Source: an uncultured Prevotellaceae bacterium (GTDB lineage Bacteria > Bacteroidota > Bacteroidia > Bacteroidales > Bacteroidaceae). Taken from it: a DNA stretch of 64,000 nucleotides. The translations under genes were made by a program, and so were the position numbers. The DNA is taken from contig CACYPF010000003.1 of NCBI GenBank assembly GCA_902776195.1, positions 124,001-188,000 of the forward strand. Reading direction: 5' to 3'. The notes under the pieces are model-generated. The model searched no databases and was not told the origin of the DNA. It saw only the letters and a list, made by a program, of their open reading frames with translations. Of this stretch, positions 54,941 through 63,894 are shown in pieces; positions within the stretch are counted from its first letter, which is position 1, and each line of letters starts with the position of its first letter.

Positions 54941-55057
54941 TTAGCACCTATTATATGAGTTTCGTAATTTTTTGCCATCAGCATCAACCTCTTTCAACTG
55001 CTCGAAAGGAGATTGGGGTTCATGGATATTGTTCGTATCTTGTTTTATAATAGCCAT
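54941..55057 (-). pseudogene. DinD/Bro-N-like stub, 38 codons
   Basis: Encodes MAIIKQDTNNIHEPQSPFEQ then LKEVDADGKKLRNSYNRC and stops. The segment SPFEQLKEVDADGKK resembles the start of DinD-type/antirepressor proteins (PFEEIKLINANGAEQW), but the following conserved part is gone. Probable deletion remnant between the DUF262 and fic genes. It could instead be a small live gene. Confidence 0.5.
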
Positions 55058-55072
55058 ACTTTTGTAAATTGA

Positions 55073-57103
55073 TTACTCCTCGTCTTCTCCCTCTTGATCA
55101 GAACGGAATTCAAAAACGAGTTCGGATGCAGGGATATTACACTCCTCAAACAATCCATGAAGAATATTAATCTTGGTGGCAGTACTGTTGTCAGTCCATA
55201 CGTACATACCTGGTGCAAGTTCGCGTCTCCACTCTTCTGGAGTCGCTGAGAAGCTGCACTTTTCGTTTGCACAAAGCCATTCAATAGTTGAGCGCTTCTC
55301 CAGTAGGATGTGCCCACAAACCTGAATAAGCATTTCTTTCCAAGTGTTAACCGTATATCTTACTCCATGAAGTATATATGCTTGCAGTTTCTTGCCTGTG
55401 AACTCATAGTCTTCATCATCAAGCGATGCAGATTCCGCTTCACGTCTCAATGGTTCAAAAGTCGTAGTCGGCATAGGCCAGAGTCGCATAAACACATCCT
55501 GCAATTCTTTTTGACGTGCTTTCAACTCTGTTTCTGTCCATTGCTCACATGATTTCACAGAGTTATTCAGACGGAATGCACTATCCTTAAAACCCTTCTC
55601 CATGTCTCTCTTCTCAACAAACGTAAGATTGCTATATTGAGAATTATAGCCTGTGAGAGTAAGGTTTGCCATCGTATGAAGATACTGTTCATGGATTCTT
55701 TCCCAATCTTCGCCTAACGCAGTTTTCCATTTGTCCGACAGAGTTTGTGGCATAATATGTTCTATGGTAATATTCTTCTCTGTCAGTTCCTTCACCACAT
55801 CGTGCCGCTCATTATTAATTTTATATACCTGACGAGTTTTAAAGTCACCCCTTACCTCTTCATCAGAAGGAAAGACAGAAGAACGCCCCTTCTTCAACAA
55901 GACATAAGTCAGCACATCAATATATGAAGGAGTATCATCACCAGCTTTGTTGACATGATTCAAAACATCCCTATGGAGCGTTGCAAACACCTTATTCAAA
56001 GCATTTGATGGGAGATTACAGATGATTCTGCGTGCCCAATATGCTTCTATCACATCAAGTACACGATAAATCTCGTTTTCCACCAATCCCACTTTTGATG
56101 CATAGTCGAAGAAAGCCATAAAGAATGGATAAGCAATAGTAGAATCCAGCGTTCTGAGCTGGTTCAACTTCCTATTCAGTTTATCTGTACCTATCGTTGC
56201 ACTATCTACTTGGCTATATATCTTGGCATAGTGATGCATATCTTCCAAGAGCGTAGCCCTGTCAATATTTATATTTTCGGCATACTCTTTAAAGATAAAG
56301 TATATCTTATCAATACGTCCTATCTTTCCTTGCTTCATGGTAAGGTAATCGCGTACAAAAGAAGACGGATCATACTTGGTAAACTCTTCTATAGGATTCC
56401 AGAATCGAGTATATAAGTCATCCTGCTCAACTGGTGCAAGTGACATCAACAGATAGTTACGTATCTTGTCAGCTTCACTCAGATCAAGACCTGTAGAGTT
56501 CAGACTCTCAAATATCAGTTGTGGATCATCATCTTCGTCAAGACGAATATTGATGACTTCCAGTTTCTTGATGGTCTCAAAAAGTTCGTCAATAGTCAAT
56601 CCGCAATGAAGAATCTTATCATAGAAGAAATCATAGTTGCGAGTAACATTCGATTCTTTGATATATTGCTCCTTGGGCTTATACAGCAAAGCATCAAAAG
56701 CCTGCATATCTTTCTTGATAGGTTTCAGTTTTACCTTTCGTTCGTCTTCCTGGTATTCATCCACCAGATAACGCTTGAAGATTTTCTCTACAAGTTTTGC
56801 ATCAGTCGCTTCTATCAGCCCTTCCTTCTTAGCATTAACCATCGCAATCAGTAGCAACGAAACAGTAGTAATTCGCTGTTGGCCATCAATGATGAATCTG
56901 TCTTCTGTTCCAGACTGGATACTTGACACGATACTACCAAAGAAGTGACTCCTGCGGTCGCTATTATGTAGTTTCATCAAGTCTTGAAACAACTGTTCGC
57001 AGTTCTCTTCTTTCCAGTCGTAGTTTCGCTGGTAAAGAGGAATGATGAATCGCTTGTCTGATCCATCAAAGAACTTTATTAATGGTTGAGCGTCACCTTT
57101 CAT
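55073..57103 (-). CDS. GmrSD-like DUF262/DUF1524 nuclease
   Basis: 676 residues. N-terminal DUF262 (ParB/sulfiredoxin-like) domain: FIIPLYQRNYDW (19-30), IIDGQQRITT (71-80; DGQQR is the NTP-binding motif) and FESLNSTGLDLSEADKIRNYLL (198-219). A helical middle follows, then the DUF1524 His-Me/HNH-type nuclease motif TIEHIMPQTLSDKW (about 446-459, His449) and MANLTLTGYNSQYSN. This is the GmrS-GmrD fusion arrangement of modification-dependent (type IV) restriction, whose founding member cleaves glucosylated hydroxymethylcytosine DNA. It starts 2 bp after the EVE-like gene, making them a likely pair. Confidence 0.88.
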   Translation of the reverse strand: MKGDAQPLIKFFDGSDKRFIIPLYQRNYDWKEENCEQLFQDLMKLHNSDRRSHFFGSIVSSIQSGTEDRFIIDGQQRITTVSLLLIAMVNAKKEGLIEATDAKLVEKIFKRYLVDEYQEDERKVKLKPIKKDMQAFDALLYKPKEQYIKESNVTRNYDFFYDKILHCGLTIDELFETIKKLEVINIRLDEDDDPQLIFESLNSTGLDLSEADKIRNYLLMSLAPVEQDDLYTRFWNPIEEFTKYDPSSFVRDYLTMKQGKIGRIDKIYFIFKEYAENINIDRATLLEDMHHYAKIYSQVDSATIGTDKLNRKLNQLRTLDSTIAYPFFMAFFDYASKVGLVENEIYRVLDVIEAYWARRIICNLPSNALNKVFATLHRDVLNHVNKAGDDTPSYIDVLTYVLLKKGRSSVFPSDEEVRGDFKTRQVYKINNERHDVVKELTEKNITIEHIMPQTLSDKWKTALGEDWERIHEQYLHTMANLTLTGYNSQYSNLTFVEKRDMEKGFKDSAFRLNNSVKSCEQWTETELKARQKELQDVFMRLWPMPTTTFEPLRREAESASLDDEDYEFTGKKLQAYILHGVRYTVNTWKEMLIQVCGHILLEKRSTIEWLCANEKCSFSATPEEWRRELAPGMYVWTDNSTATKINILHGLFEECNIPASELVFEFRSDQEGEDEE

Positions 57104-57105
57104 GA

Positions 57106-57495
57106 TTAGAATACGGATTTGATGTAATTGATTAATTCAACATTATTACAACTTGGAATCTCCAGCGCTCGACCTCCTTTGAAACCATGTTTACACAACT
57201 CTTGTTCAGAAAGATGAGCACCATCATACTCTTCGAGTAATTCAAGCTTGTAAGTAATATCATTTGGAGGCGTTTCCACCCAATATGCCTGATCTTCACG
57301 TTTGCAGTTTTCTGCAGTTACTACCATCTTGAAACGCACACATCGTTCATCAGACATAAACAGATACACAACATCTCCAATGGAGAAACGTGCTCTTCCC
57401 ATTCTCCAACTGATGAAACCAAGACTCAGGATTGCATCAGCATGACGACACCTTTTTCTATTGGCAAAGGCAAGCCAAGTACGATTGTGAGACAT
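57106..57495 (-). CDS. EVE/PUA-like domain protein, candidate modified-base reader
   Basis: 129 residues. The pattern TWLAFANRKRC...LGFISWRMGRARFSIGDVVYLFMSDERCVRFKMVV follows the EVE/PUA fold, in which an aromatic cage reads modified cytosine. It starts 9 bp after the ATPase gene and ends 2 bp before the DUF262 nuclease start. Start chosen at ATG 57495; a TTG lies at 57504. The assignment is by pattern only; I cannot prove the cage. Confidence 0.65.
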   Translation of the reverse strand: MSHNRTWLAFANRKRCRHADAILSLGFISWRMGRARFSIGDVVYLFMSDERCVRFKMVVTAENCKREDQAYWVETPPNDITYKLELLEEYDGAHLSEQELCKHGFKGGRALEIPSCNNVELINYIKSVF

Positions 57496-57504
57496 ATCAA
57501 CCAA

Positions 57505-59262
57505 TTAAAAATTAAAAACATTCATCAATTCATCTAACACGGTTTTGAATCCATCAAAAGCAGTATCAGGGAATGTATTATAGTTTTTCTCTATATAATC
57601 CTTTATTGCCGTCCCTTTATTTCCTATAGAGTTATTTCTAAAATCCTTATATTTCCTGGAATTAATCACTGGTGTGATAACAGATAAATATGCACTTTCA
57701 GAAAAAATATCTTCAACCATATAAGTCTTATCAGGTTTAATGGTTTTCTGACCGCCATTTGCAGCAGATATTAAGGCATCAGATGTTGGATAATTCACTG
57801 AAGGATAGCTGTCTTGGTAAAACATTGGAATAATTTTCAAACCTCCTCCAGAGATTGCATCAATCTTCTTCCATCCATCTTTCCAACCACCATCATCATA
57901 GTCAAATAGGAATACGATTTTCTCAATCTTAGCAATACACTTAGAAAGAATCTGATTATATATTACTTCTGCAGAACTAGCGCTATTAGCAGAGATAATA
58001 GCGACATCATTCAATTTGCTATATTTTGAATCTGATTTTTCAAAAATACTAATTGCTTTTCTCAGATATTTATCATCATATTTTCCTTCAACTACAAGTA
58101 TATATTTCGAACTCAGGATAAACGAGCCTTCAAAATAGTCGATTTCATTATCTGTTAGTTCTGCAAGATGCTTCAATGGCTCTGTATTCTCAATCTTTCC
58201 ATCATGCATATAAAAGATATTATTCTCATCAAAACCGTCCCATCGCTTGTTAAGGAACATTGGCGAATGAGTTGTCATGATGGTTTGGCCCTCAAACTCT
58301 GAAATAAGTTTGAGGAGATCTTTCTTCATTGCAATATGAGTATGAGCATCTGGCTCGTCAAGGAGAATAAGTGAGTTTTCGTCACCTAATACCTTTGTTA
58401 TACATTCAATAAGAATTAGTTTCTTCTCACCTTCGCTAAGATTGTCAAAATCAATCTTGTTACCTTCAACATTGACTGAAACTTTAATTTCATTTATTAG
58501 TTTATCAATCTTGTTTCGATCGTTTTTCTTTGGTTGCGATAACAAATAAAGAAAATTAAAGATATATTTAGACTTTTCACTTTCTAAAACCTGTTTGCCC
58601 TCAACAAAAATATCTGTTGTTGCAATAGTATTAAGGTTTATTCCTATAAGGCCTTCATGTGTGATACGGTTAAACCAACTCAATGCAGTATGTGTTTGGA
58701 ACGCTTCTTTTTTTGCGTCATCAATAGCAAATTCAAGCTCAACGTCTATAGGAGTGCTAATATTTAGAGTCTTTTTCAAGAAGCTCTTCACTTCTGGATT
58801 ATTAGAGCAAACGAGTGAAATCAAGGCAATTTTCCAGCAATATTTGTTGACATAAAGAAACCTTGGAGAAGAGTATGATCGCTTTACTGCCTCATTAAAA
58901 TAATCCATATGATAATTCTCAAAAGCAGCATGCCACAATCTTAGGTCTTCTCCACTATAACAAGCAATTACAGATGAAGGGAGTTCAAGTTCTTTTGCTT
59001 TGCACTTTTTCCCATCTTTCTTAGCTTGTCCCTTTTTTCGTGCATATATATGCCCATTCAACTCATACTCAATTTCATAATCGAAAGGAATTCCTGAGCC
59101 GTTCTTATTGACTATTCCATCAAAAACTATACTTATAGCTTCAAGCAAATTGCTCTTGCCTGAACCATTAAGGCCGATCATGGCTATATAGCCATTATTA
59201 TTGAAGGAATATAGACCTTTGAGATTTTTATAACTATCAATATCTAACGAACACAATTTCAT
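57505..59262 (-). CDS. OLD-like AAA ATPase with C-terminal TOPRIM domain
   Basis: 585 residues. ABC-type ATPase head: Walker A GLNGSGKS (30-37), signature LSEGEKKL (275-282), Walker B LILLDEPD (298-305), His-loop MTTHSP (His332). TOPRIM-like nuclease part: ILVVEGKYDDKY (Glu392) and FLFDYDDGG (Asp454, Asp456, Asp457). This is the class-2 OLD architecture as in GajA, but the usual UvrD-like partner (GajB) is absent. PrrC was considered and rejected because its C-terminus differs. It starts 2 bp after hsdS. The region is clearly AT-rich. Confidence 0.85.
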   Translation of the reverse strand: MKLCSLDIDSYKNLKGLYSFNNNGYIAMIGLNGSGKSNLLEAISIVFDGIVNKNGSGIPFDYEIEYELNGHIYARKKGQAKKDGKKCKAKELELPSSVIACYSGEDLRLWHAAFENYHMDYFNEAVKRSYSSPRFLYVNKYCWKIALISLVCSNNPEVKSFLKKTLNISTPIDVELEFAIDDAKKEAFQTHTALSWFNRITHEGLIGINLNTIATTDIFVEGKQVLESEKSKYIFNFLYLLSQPKKNDRNKIDKLINEIKVSVNVEGNKIDFDNLSEGEKKLILIECITKVLGDENSLILLDEPDAHTHIAMKKDLLKLISEFEGQTIMTTHSPMFLNKRWDGFDENNIFYMHDGKIENTEPLKHLAELTDNEIDYFEGSFILSSKYILVVEGKYDDKYLRKAISIFEKSDSKYSKLNDVAIISANSASSAEVIYNQILSKCIAKIEKIVFLFDYDDGGWKDGWKKIDAISGGGLKIIPMFYQDSYPSVNYPTSDALISAANGGQKTIKPDKTYMVEDIFSESAYLSVITPVINSRKYKDFRNNSIGNKGTAIKDYIEKNYNTFPDTAFDGFKTVLDELMNVFNF

Positions 59263-59264
59263 AA

Positions 59265-60623
59265 TTATCCAAATATCAATTGTTCAAATTTATGTTCAGC
59301 CTCATTTTTGGACTTCAATCCTTTCATTTTAACTTTTTCAGCATCATCATATATTTTCTGAACGTGATTAGCAATTTCTTTTTGAATATCTATAGGGGGA
59401 ACTGGAACTAATAGATTCTTCAAATAAGACAGTGGAACACGTTGTTGACCAGCAGATCCTGTAAAGTGTTTTGTTGCATCATTTAATAACGTTTCTAATC
59501 GAAGGAGACAATGAATATATCGCAAATCTATTTTTATAGTTAAATTGCGTATTACATAAAACTCCGTTGAACCGCAGCCTAAACCATTTGTTAGATTTTG
59601 AACTATTGCCGATTTCCCATTCTGCATACAAGGGGTGATTTTTGCCCAAAGAAGGTCACCATCTTTAAATTTTGTATACCCCTTGCTATTATATACAGAA
59701 CATTGGTCATTACCCATCCAGCAAGCAAACTCATCTGAAATGCTTTGCATCGGTATGAAAGAAATCATTTCTTCATTTTTCAAATGGCGAAAAGATGTTT
59801 GAGGATTAATAGCAACAATTTCACCTAACAATTTGTTTTCATACATAGTAGAATATAGTATGCCTTTTTTATAAGAACTGTTCACGCTCCATGATAGAAG
59901 TCTAGAAAAATGTTGAAATTTTATAAATCCATCATTCTTATTTTCAGATTCCTTTTGCGGTATAGACAAAGCAGAAAAAACATATCTCTCAACTATAGAC
60001 TTTGTTTTGTTTATCTCTATTTGAGACTTTCGGAATGCATCATAATTAGTATAATAATCTTTCAAAATTATTTCTTGTTCCTCTAAACTTGGCAATGGAA
60101 TCTGCTGATTGAGGAAAGCATCTTCTTGAAGATAATGTCTATTTGTTGTTCCGTTACTACTTTTTTCTGCAAAATCGAGAAACTGTTGAGTTTTTGTAAC
60201 TAACGTCAAAAACTGAGGATTTATTCTTTTATAATCAACATCGTAAGTCCAGAAATTACCTGTAATAATCGCACCTTCTGCTATCGCAGGAACGACACCA
60301 TAAGCTCCATTGCGAGCGTCGATTTTCGAAAGAAGAAATTGACCTTCATGTATAACGAATTGCTTTTTGGTACCAATCAATTTTCCATCCTTCTCATCTC
60401 TAATAGTGATGTTACCACCTTTTGTGCTTACTGTTACACGTTTATATATTATTCCGTCTTGAATAACTATAGCCTCTTTTCTGCGTGTAAGAAACGACCC
60501 AATCCTTGCCATTGGATATTTTCTTGTAAATCCCAGATCTTCTTCATCAGCATACTGGACACTCCAATTAGGAATGTCCTTATAGTTTGCAAGATGTAGA
60601 TACTTATATATCATATTTACCAT
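59265..60623 (-). CDS. hsdS: Type I restriction specificity subunit HsdS
   Basis: 452 residues with two target-recognition domains, each ending with the conserved pattern: SSNGTTNRHYLQEDAFLNQQIPLPSLEEQ (first) and GSAGQQRVPLSYLKNLLVPVPPIDIQKEI (second). Coiled-coil linkers follow each. Each domain reads one half of a bipartite target. It starts 6 bp after hsdM. Two repeats of similar type within one gene allow domain exchange; no second hsdS is seen in the window. Confidence 0.92.
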   Translation of the reverse strand: MVNMIYKYLHLANYKDIPNWSVQYADEEDLGFTRKYPMARIGSFLTRRKEAIVIQDGIIYKRVTVSTKGGNITIRDEKDGKLIGTKKQFVIHEGQFLLSKIDARNGAYGVVPAIAEGAIITGNFWTYDVDYKRINPQFLTLVTKTQQFLDFAEKSSNGTTNRHYLQEDAFLNQQIPLPSLEEQEIILKDYYTNYDAFRKSQIEINKTKSIVERYVFSALSIPQKESENKNDGFIKFQHFSRLLSWSVNSSYKKGILYSTMYENKLLGEIVAINPQTSFRHLKNEEMISFIPMQSISDEFACWMGNDQCSVYNSKGYTKFKDGDLLWAKITPCMQNGKSAIVQNLTNGLGCGSTEFYVIRNLTIKIDLRYIHCLLRLETLLNDATKHFTGSAGQQRVPLSYLKNLLVPVPPIDIQKEIANHVQKIYDDAEKVKMKGLKSKNEAEHKFEQLIFG

Positions 60624-60629
60624 GTCGTA

Positions 60630-62849
60630 CTAATCTTTACCATAAAACACCTCGGGTTCGCAGACTATACCATCGACCTCTTGTATACGGGTCATCTTGC
60701 CATCATTATATTGATATGATGTATTCGCATGTCGTTTATTCCAAAGATTATTTTCCTTGCGATATTTAGTAAACTCTTCTAATAGAGGTTCCAAATCGTT
60801 TTCTATCTTAATTCCAATAGAGTTGATGCCCGCACGTTTAATGTCGGCGATTGGAATCACATAATCAAAACGCTGCTTGACAAGTATTTTTGTTTCCTGA
60901 TCAATCGCTGCTTCAATTTCTTTTTTCCTTGCTCGAAGAGTCTTCTTCTCTGCAGCAGGCAATGCATCCTTTCCTCTTTTAGCCAAATCATTTTCTATCG
61001 AAGTTAATTCCTCGATATATTTGTCTTTAACTTCTGCGAATGCTTTGACTTTTATACCATTGTATTGTGCCTGTTCTTTTTCCGTAAAACGCTTGAAAAA
61101 CATGAGACTTGGTTTTACTGTTGCACCAGCTGCCATGAATACATCTTGTGGAATAGAAACTATCAGTAGAATCTTAGCTCTACCCTCAAAGTATTCTCGC
61201 ACATTCTGCAGATTGGTATTATTCAGCACACCTTCTGGCAAAACGATGCCTAAACGTCCGCCAGGCTTAAGCAAATTCAAACATCGATCTATAAACAGAA
61301 CCTCTGTAAGTCCACTCATCTTGCCAACTCCAAATTGGTCAAGAAGTGATTCGCCAATATGATCATTCACCTGCCTAAGAGCAGCAAGGTATTCTTCGCC
61401 ATATCGCTTAACATAAGCTTTGATTTTAGTTTCATCTGTAAACTTATCAGCTTCAGTGATTTTAATGTCTTTATCTACACGGGCACCAAATGGAGGATTA
61501 GTAAGAATTACATCAAAACGACCATCCCATATACCATTGACATTTAAAAGACCATCATGATGATGCACTCCACCATGCCCATCACCATGCATTATCATAT
61601 TCATCTTGGCTGTACGTGCCATACGTGGATTAGCATCGGTACCATAAATGCAATCAAAAGACAAGCTACGTAATCTACCTTTCGGATTATTGACATCGAC
61701 CTCGAAGTTCATTTTAGCAAAGGCATCAGATACTTTGGCATCAATAGCTTCTTGCTCTTTGGGTTTCAGATCATCATAATTTCCAGGAATGAGTTGCTTT
61801 TTTACCTCTTCTTTACGTTGTTCTAATTCGGATTCAATCTGCTCACGTACATACTCAAAAGCTCGAATCAAGAAGCCTCCACTGCCACAGCATGGGTCAC
61901 AAATATATTCACCCTCCTGAGGATCAAGGACTGACACCATAAACTCAACAATGGTTCGTGGCGTAAAAAATTGGCCCAATTCCCCACGGAATGTACGTCC
62001 TAAGAATTTCTCAAATGCAATACCCTTGACATCATCAGATGTTGTAGAAAGATTATAGACCTGAAGTTCCTCAACAATCTTTTCGAAACTTGTCTCTCGA
62101 ATTCGGATTGTTTCATTTGGATCGAACAGATTGTCTTTAGAAAAATCTTCCTTGGTTTTCTCAAACAAGAATTGATAAAACTCTGGAGCATCTTTTGACT
62201 TCATGCTGTTGTAAGCATCTTTAAGCTTTACAAATGCATCCTTTGAGAAAATTTGAGTGCCAGTATTGTCCCGCTCGTAACGAATCTTAATAAAGAGAAT
62301 TTTACTAATTTCGTCAAAAGCCGCTTCTGGAGATAGCTTGTCGTTATTTCTAATGATATTATGGCATTTATAAAGTAGGCGAGAGAATTCGTCTCTGGTA
62401 AATGCTTTCGTCTGATTCAACAATTCTTTCACCTTCTTCTCATCTGTCGCTATCTCTGCACTTGGAATATCTACTATCTCCTCAAGTTTCTTGGGAAGTT
62501 CACCTTTCACAACTTTGAAGACACGAGTTTCCTTGAGGTTGGTCGTAACAAAGAAATCCGCACCAGCCCATGCAGCATAGTTATAGCCTTGATAATAATC
62601 TTCCTTTCGGATAGTAACGCTTTCCGCTTTACATTCAACCACTATAAAGGCACTTTTACTGTCTGTTTTATCTTTAGCCGATTTCCAAATAACAATATCT
62701 AACTCCTGATCCATTTGCTTTAAGTCATAGCCATAGCTATCTACCAAGCGGCAAATATACCTTTGGCGTACCTCTTCTTCTGGTTTTACGACAAGCCACT
62801 TATCTTTAAGAGGAGCGTATATCTTGTTGTCTTTTATTTGTACTTCCAT
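60630..62849 (-). CDS. hsdM: HsdM-type N6-adenine methyltransferase fused to a PD-(D/E)xK-like nuclease domain
   Basis: 739 residues. Residues 1-110 resemble the HsdR N-terminal endonuclease domain: QELDIVIWKSAKD (Asp51) and FIVVECKAESV (Glu72-x-Lys74), a PD-(D/E)xK motif. The methyltransferase part has GQFFTPR (292-298), motif I DPCCGSGGF (318-326) and NPPF (451-454). The arrangement equals the A subunit of BcgI-like (type IIB) enzymes, which with a separate S subunit cut and modify without a motor subunit. It would explain why no HsdR is near. Lower GC than core genes. Confidence 0.9.
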   Translation of the reverse strand: MEVQIKDNKIYAPLKDKWLVVKPEEEVRQRYICRLVDSYGYDLKQMDQELDIVIWKSAKDKTDSKSAFIVVECKAESVTIRKEDYYQGYNYAAWAGADFFVTTNLKETRVFKVVKGELPKKLEEIVDIPSAEIATDEKKVKELLNQTKAFTRDEFSRLLYKCHNIIRNNDKLSPEAAFDEISKILFIKIRYERDNTGTQIFSKDAFVKLKDAYNSMKSKDAPEFYQFLFEKTKEDFSKDNLFDPNETIRIRETSFEKIVEELQVYNLSTTSDDVKGIAFEKFLGRTFRGELGQFFTPRTIVEFMVSVLDPQEGEYICDPCCGSGGFLIRAFEYVREQIESELEQRKEEVKKQLIPGNYDDLKPKEQEAIDAKVSDAFAKMNFEVDVNNPKGRLRSLSFDCIYGTDANPRMARTAKMNMIMHGDGHGGVHHHDGLLNVNGIWDGRFDVILTNPPFGARVDKDIKITEADKFTDETKIKAYVKRYGEEYLAALRQVNDHIGESLLDQFGVGKMSGLTEVLFIDRCLNLLKPGGRLGIVLPEGVLNNTNLQNVREYFEGRAKILLIVSIPQDVFMAAGATVKPSLMFFKRFTEKEQAQYNGIKVKAFAEVKDKYIEELTSIENDLAKRGKDALPAAEKKTLRARKKEIEAAIDQETKILVKQRFDYVIPIADIKRAGINSIGIKIENDLEPLLEEFTKYRKENNLWNKRHANTSYQYNDGKMTRIQEVDGIVCEPEVFYGKD

Positions 62850-62884
62850 ATTGTTATTTAGGCATTCGCCCTGTTTATTTGATT

Positions 62885-63526
62885 CTACTTCTTTGGCTTT
62901 TCTATCACCATATACTTAGCCCCACTTTTAACAAGTGTGCCCCAACCGTATGGGCAGTTATCACGCAGGTAGATGAATTGCTCGGTAATTGTTTTGTCAT
63001 TCTTATCATCGTATGACTCCGAGGCTACACTGACAAGAGTAATGTACTTGCTACCTTGTTCAGAATCTTCTACCCAGTAATTGTCTTCTTCACAGTCGAG
63101 CCATTTGTTTGTGATAATCTCCTTTTCAATTTGCTGTGCAAGTGCTAGTCTTTCTTCGGCATCGGGGAGCATCTCTGTCAACTTGCGATTATATTCCTTG
63201 CATAGTGCTTTCGTTTTTTTCTTATCCGTCAGTTGTCTGACTTCTGCATCGTATTGGTGCATCAAGCTTTTAGCCTCTTTGAGAAGGTTTCGAGAGATTG
63301 GCTTGAAGTTACAGAACTCACCATCAACAGCAACCATAGGGAATCGACGCTGAGCATTGAGACCACTTTCGTTAAGAGAGTACCATGTTACAATGCAGAA
63401 GTCTTTATCGCCAGGTCCCACTTCCACCTCGTTAACCTCCATGAAAACGAGAGGGTGCGGAGTGCTTTCTACAAAAGCATCGCCTTTCTTGAAATGTGGC
63501 ATTGGTTTTGATTCTATTTTATCCAT
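62885..63526 (-). CDS. Unknown protein at the head of the restriction operon
   Basis: About 213 residues from ATG 63526. N-terminal PHFKKGDAFVESTPHPLVFMEVNEV suggests a beta-rich start; the centre is a charged helix (KEAKSLMHQYDAEVRQLTDKKK), and the end is beta-rich again (YITLVSVASESYDDKN...). No motif I can name. It lies between the XRE regulator and hsdM, 35 bp from the latter. The frame continues upstream to 63691 but the shorter start avoids overlap with the XRE gene. Confidence 0.65.
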   Translation of the reverse strand: MDKIESKPMPHFKKGDAFVESTPHPLVFMEVNEVEVGPGDKDFCIVTWYSLNESGLNAQRRFPMVAVDGEFCNFKPISRNLLKEAKSLMHQYDAEVRQLTDKKKTKALCKEYNRKLTEMLPDAEERLALAQQIEKEIITNKWLDCEEDNYWVEDSEQGSKYITLVSVASESYDDKNDKTITEQFIYLRDNCPYGWGTLVKSGAKYMVIEKPKK

Positions 63527-63585
63527 GCTTGCTTTTCTTACAGTTTTACCACTTAAAGGTATACACCATCTACCCTTTAATACGA

Positions 63586-63786
63586 TTACTTGCTTTTCTC
63601 TATCCTCAACAGTTCGTTTATATCGACTTCGAGGAGTTCTGCAATCTTGACGAATGTCTCCATAGGTGGTTGGCTGGCATTGGTACACCATTTACTCACG
63701 GTAGTCGGTGCACACTCCAACTGCTCGGATAACCACTTATTTGTTCTCTTCTTATCCGCGAGAACTACTTTGATTCTATTTTCCAT
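63586..63786 (-). CDS. XRE-family helix-turn-helix regulator
   Basis: 66 residues, a single Cro/C1 domain: KRTNKWLSEQLECAPTTVSKWCTNASQPPMETFVKIAELLEVDINELL. Size and position match the controller (C) proteins of restriction systems, which delay nuclease expression. First gene of the leftward defence operon with promoter 63829-63836. Confidence 0.88.
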   Translation of the reverse strand: MENRIKVVLADKKRTNKWLSEQLECAPTTVSKWCTNASQPPMETFVKIAELLEVDINELLRIEKSK

Positions 63787-63828
63787 TCTTATTGTGCTGA
63801 GGTTGTACCTTATTATAATTTACGCATA

Positions 63829-63836
63829 CAAAATTA
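63829..63836 (-). promoter_or_regulatory. -7 box of the defence operon
   Basis: TAATTTTG on the minus strand, 42 nt before ATG 63786. Confidence 0.55.
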
Positions 63837-63894
63837 GCTAATTTCCCACGAAATAACGAAGGAAAATCATTTTTTCTGCAAAATACAATCACTT

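Noticed and set aside
57505-59262. PrrC-type anticodon nuclease inside the restriction operon
   Set aside because: The C-terminal part has TOPRIM motifs (VVEGKYDD, FDYDDGG), not a PrrC nuclease domain.
57505-59262. Gabija system (GajA)
   Set aside because: The ATPase-TOPRIM architecture fits, but no UvrD-like GajB follows; the neighbours are an EVE-like and a DUF262 protein.
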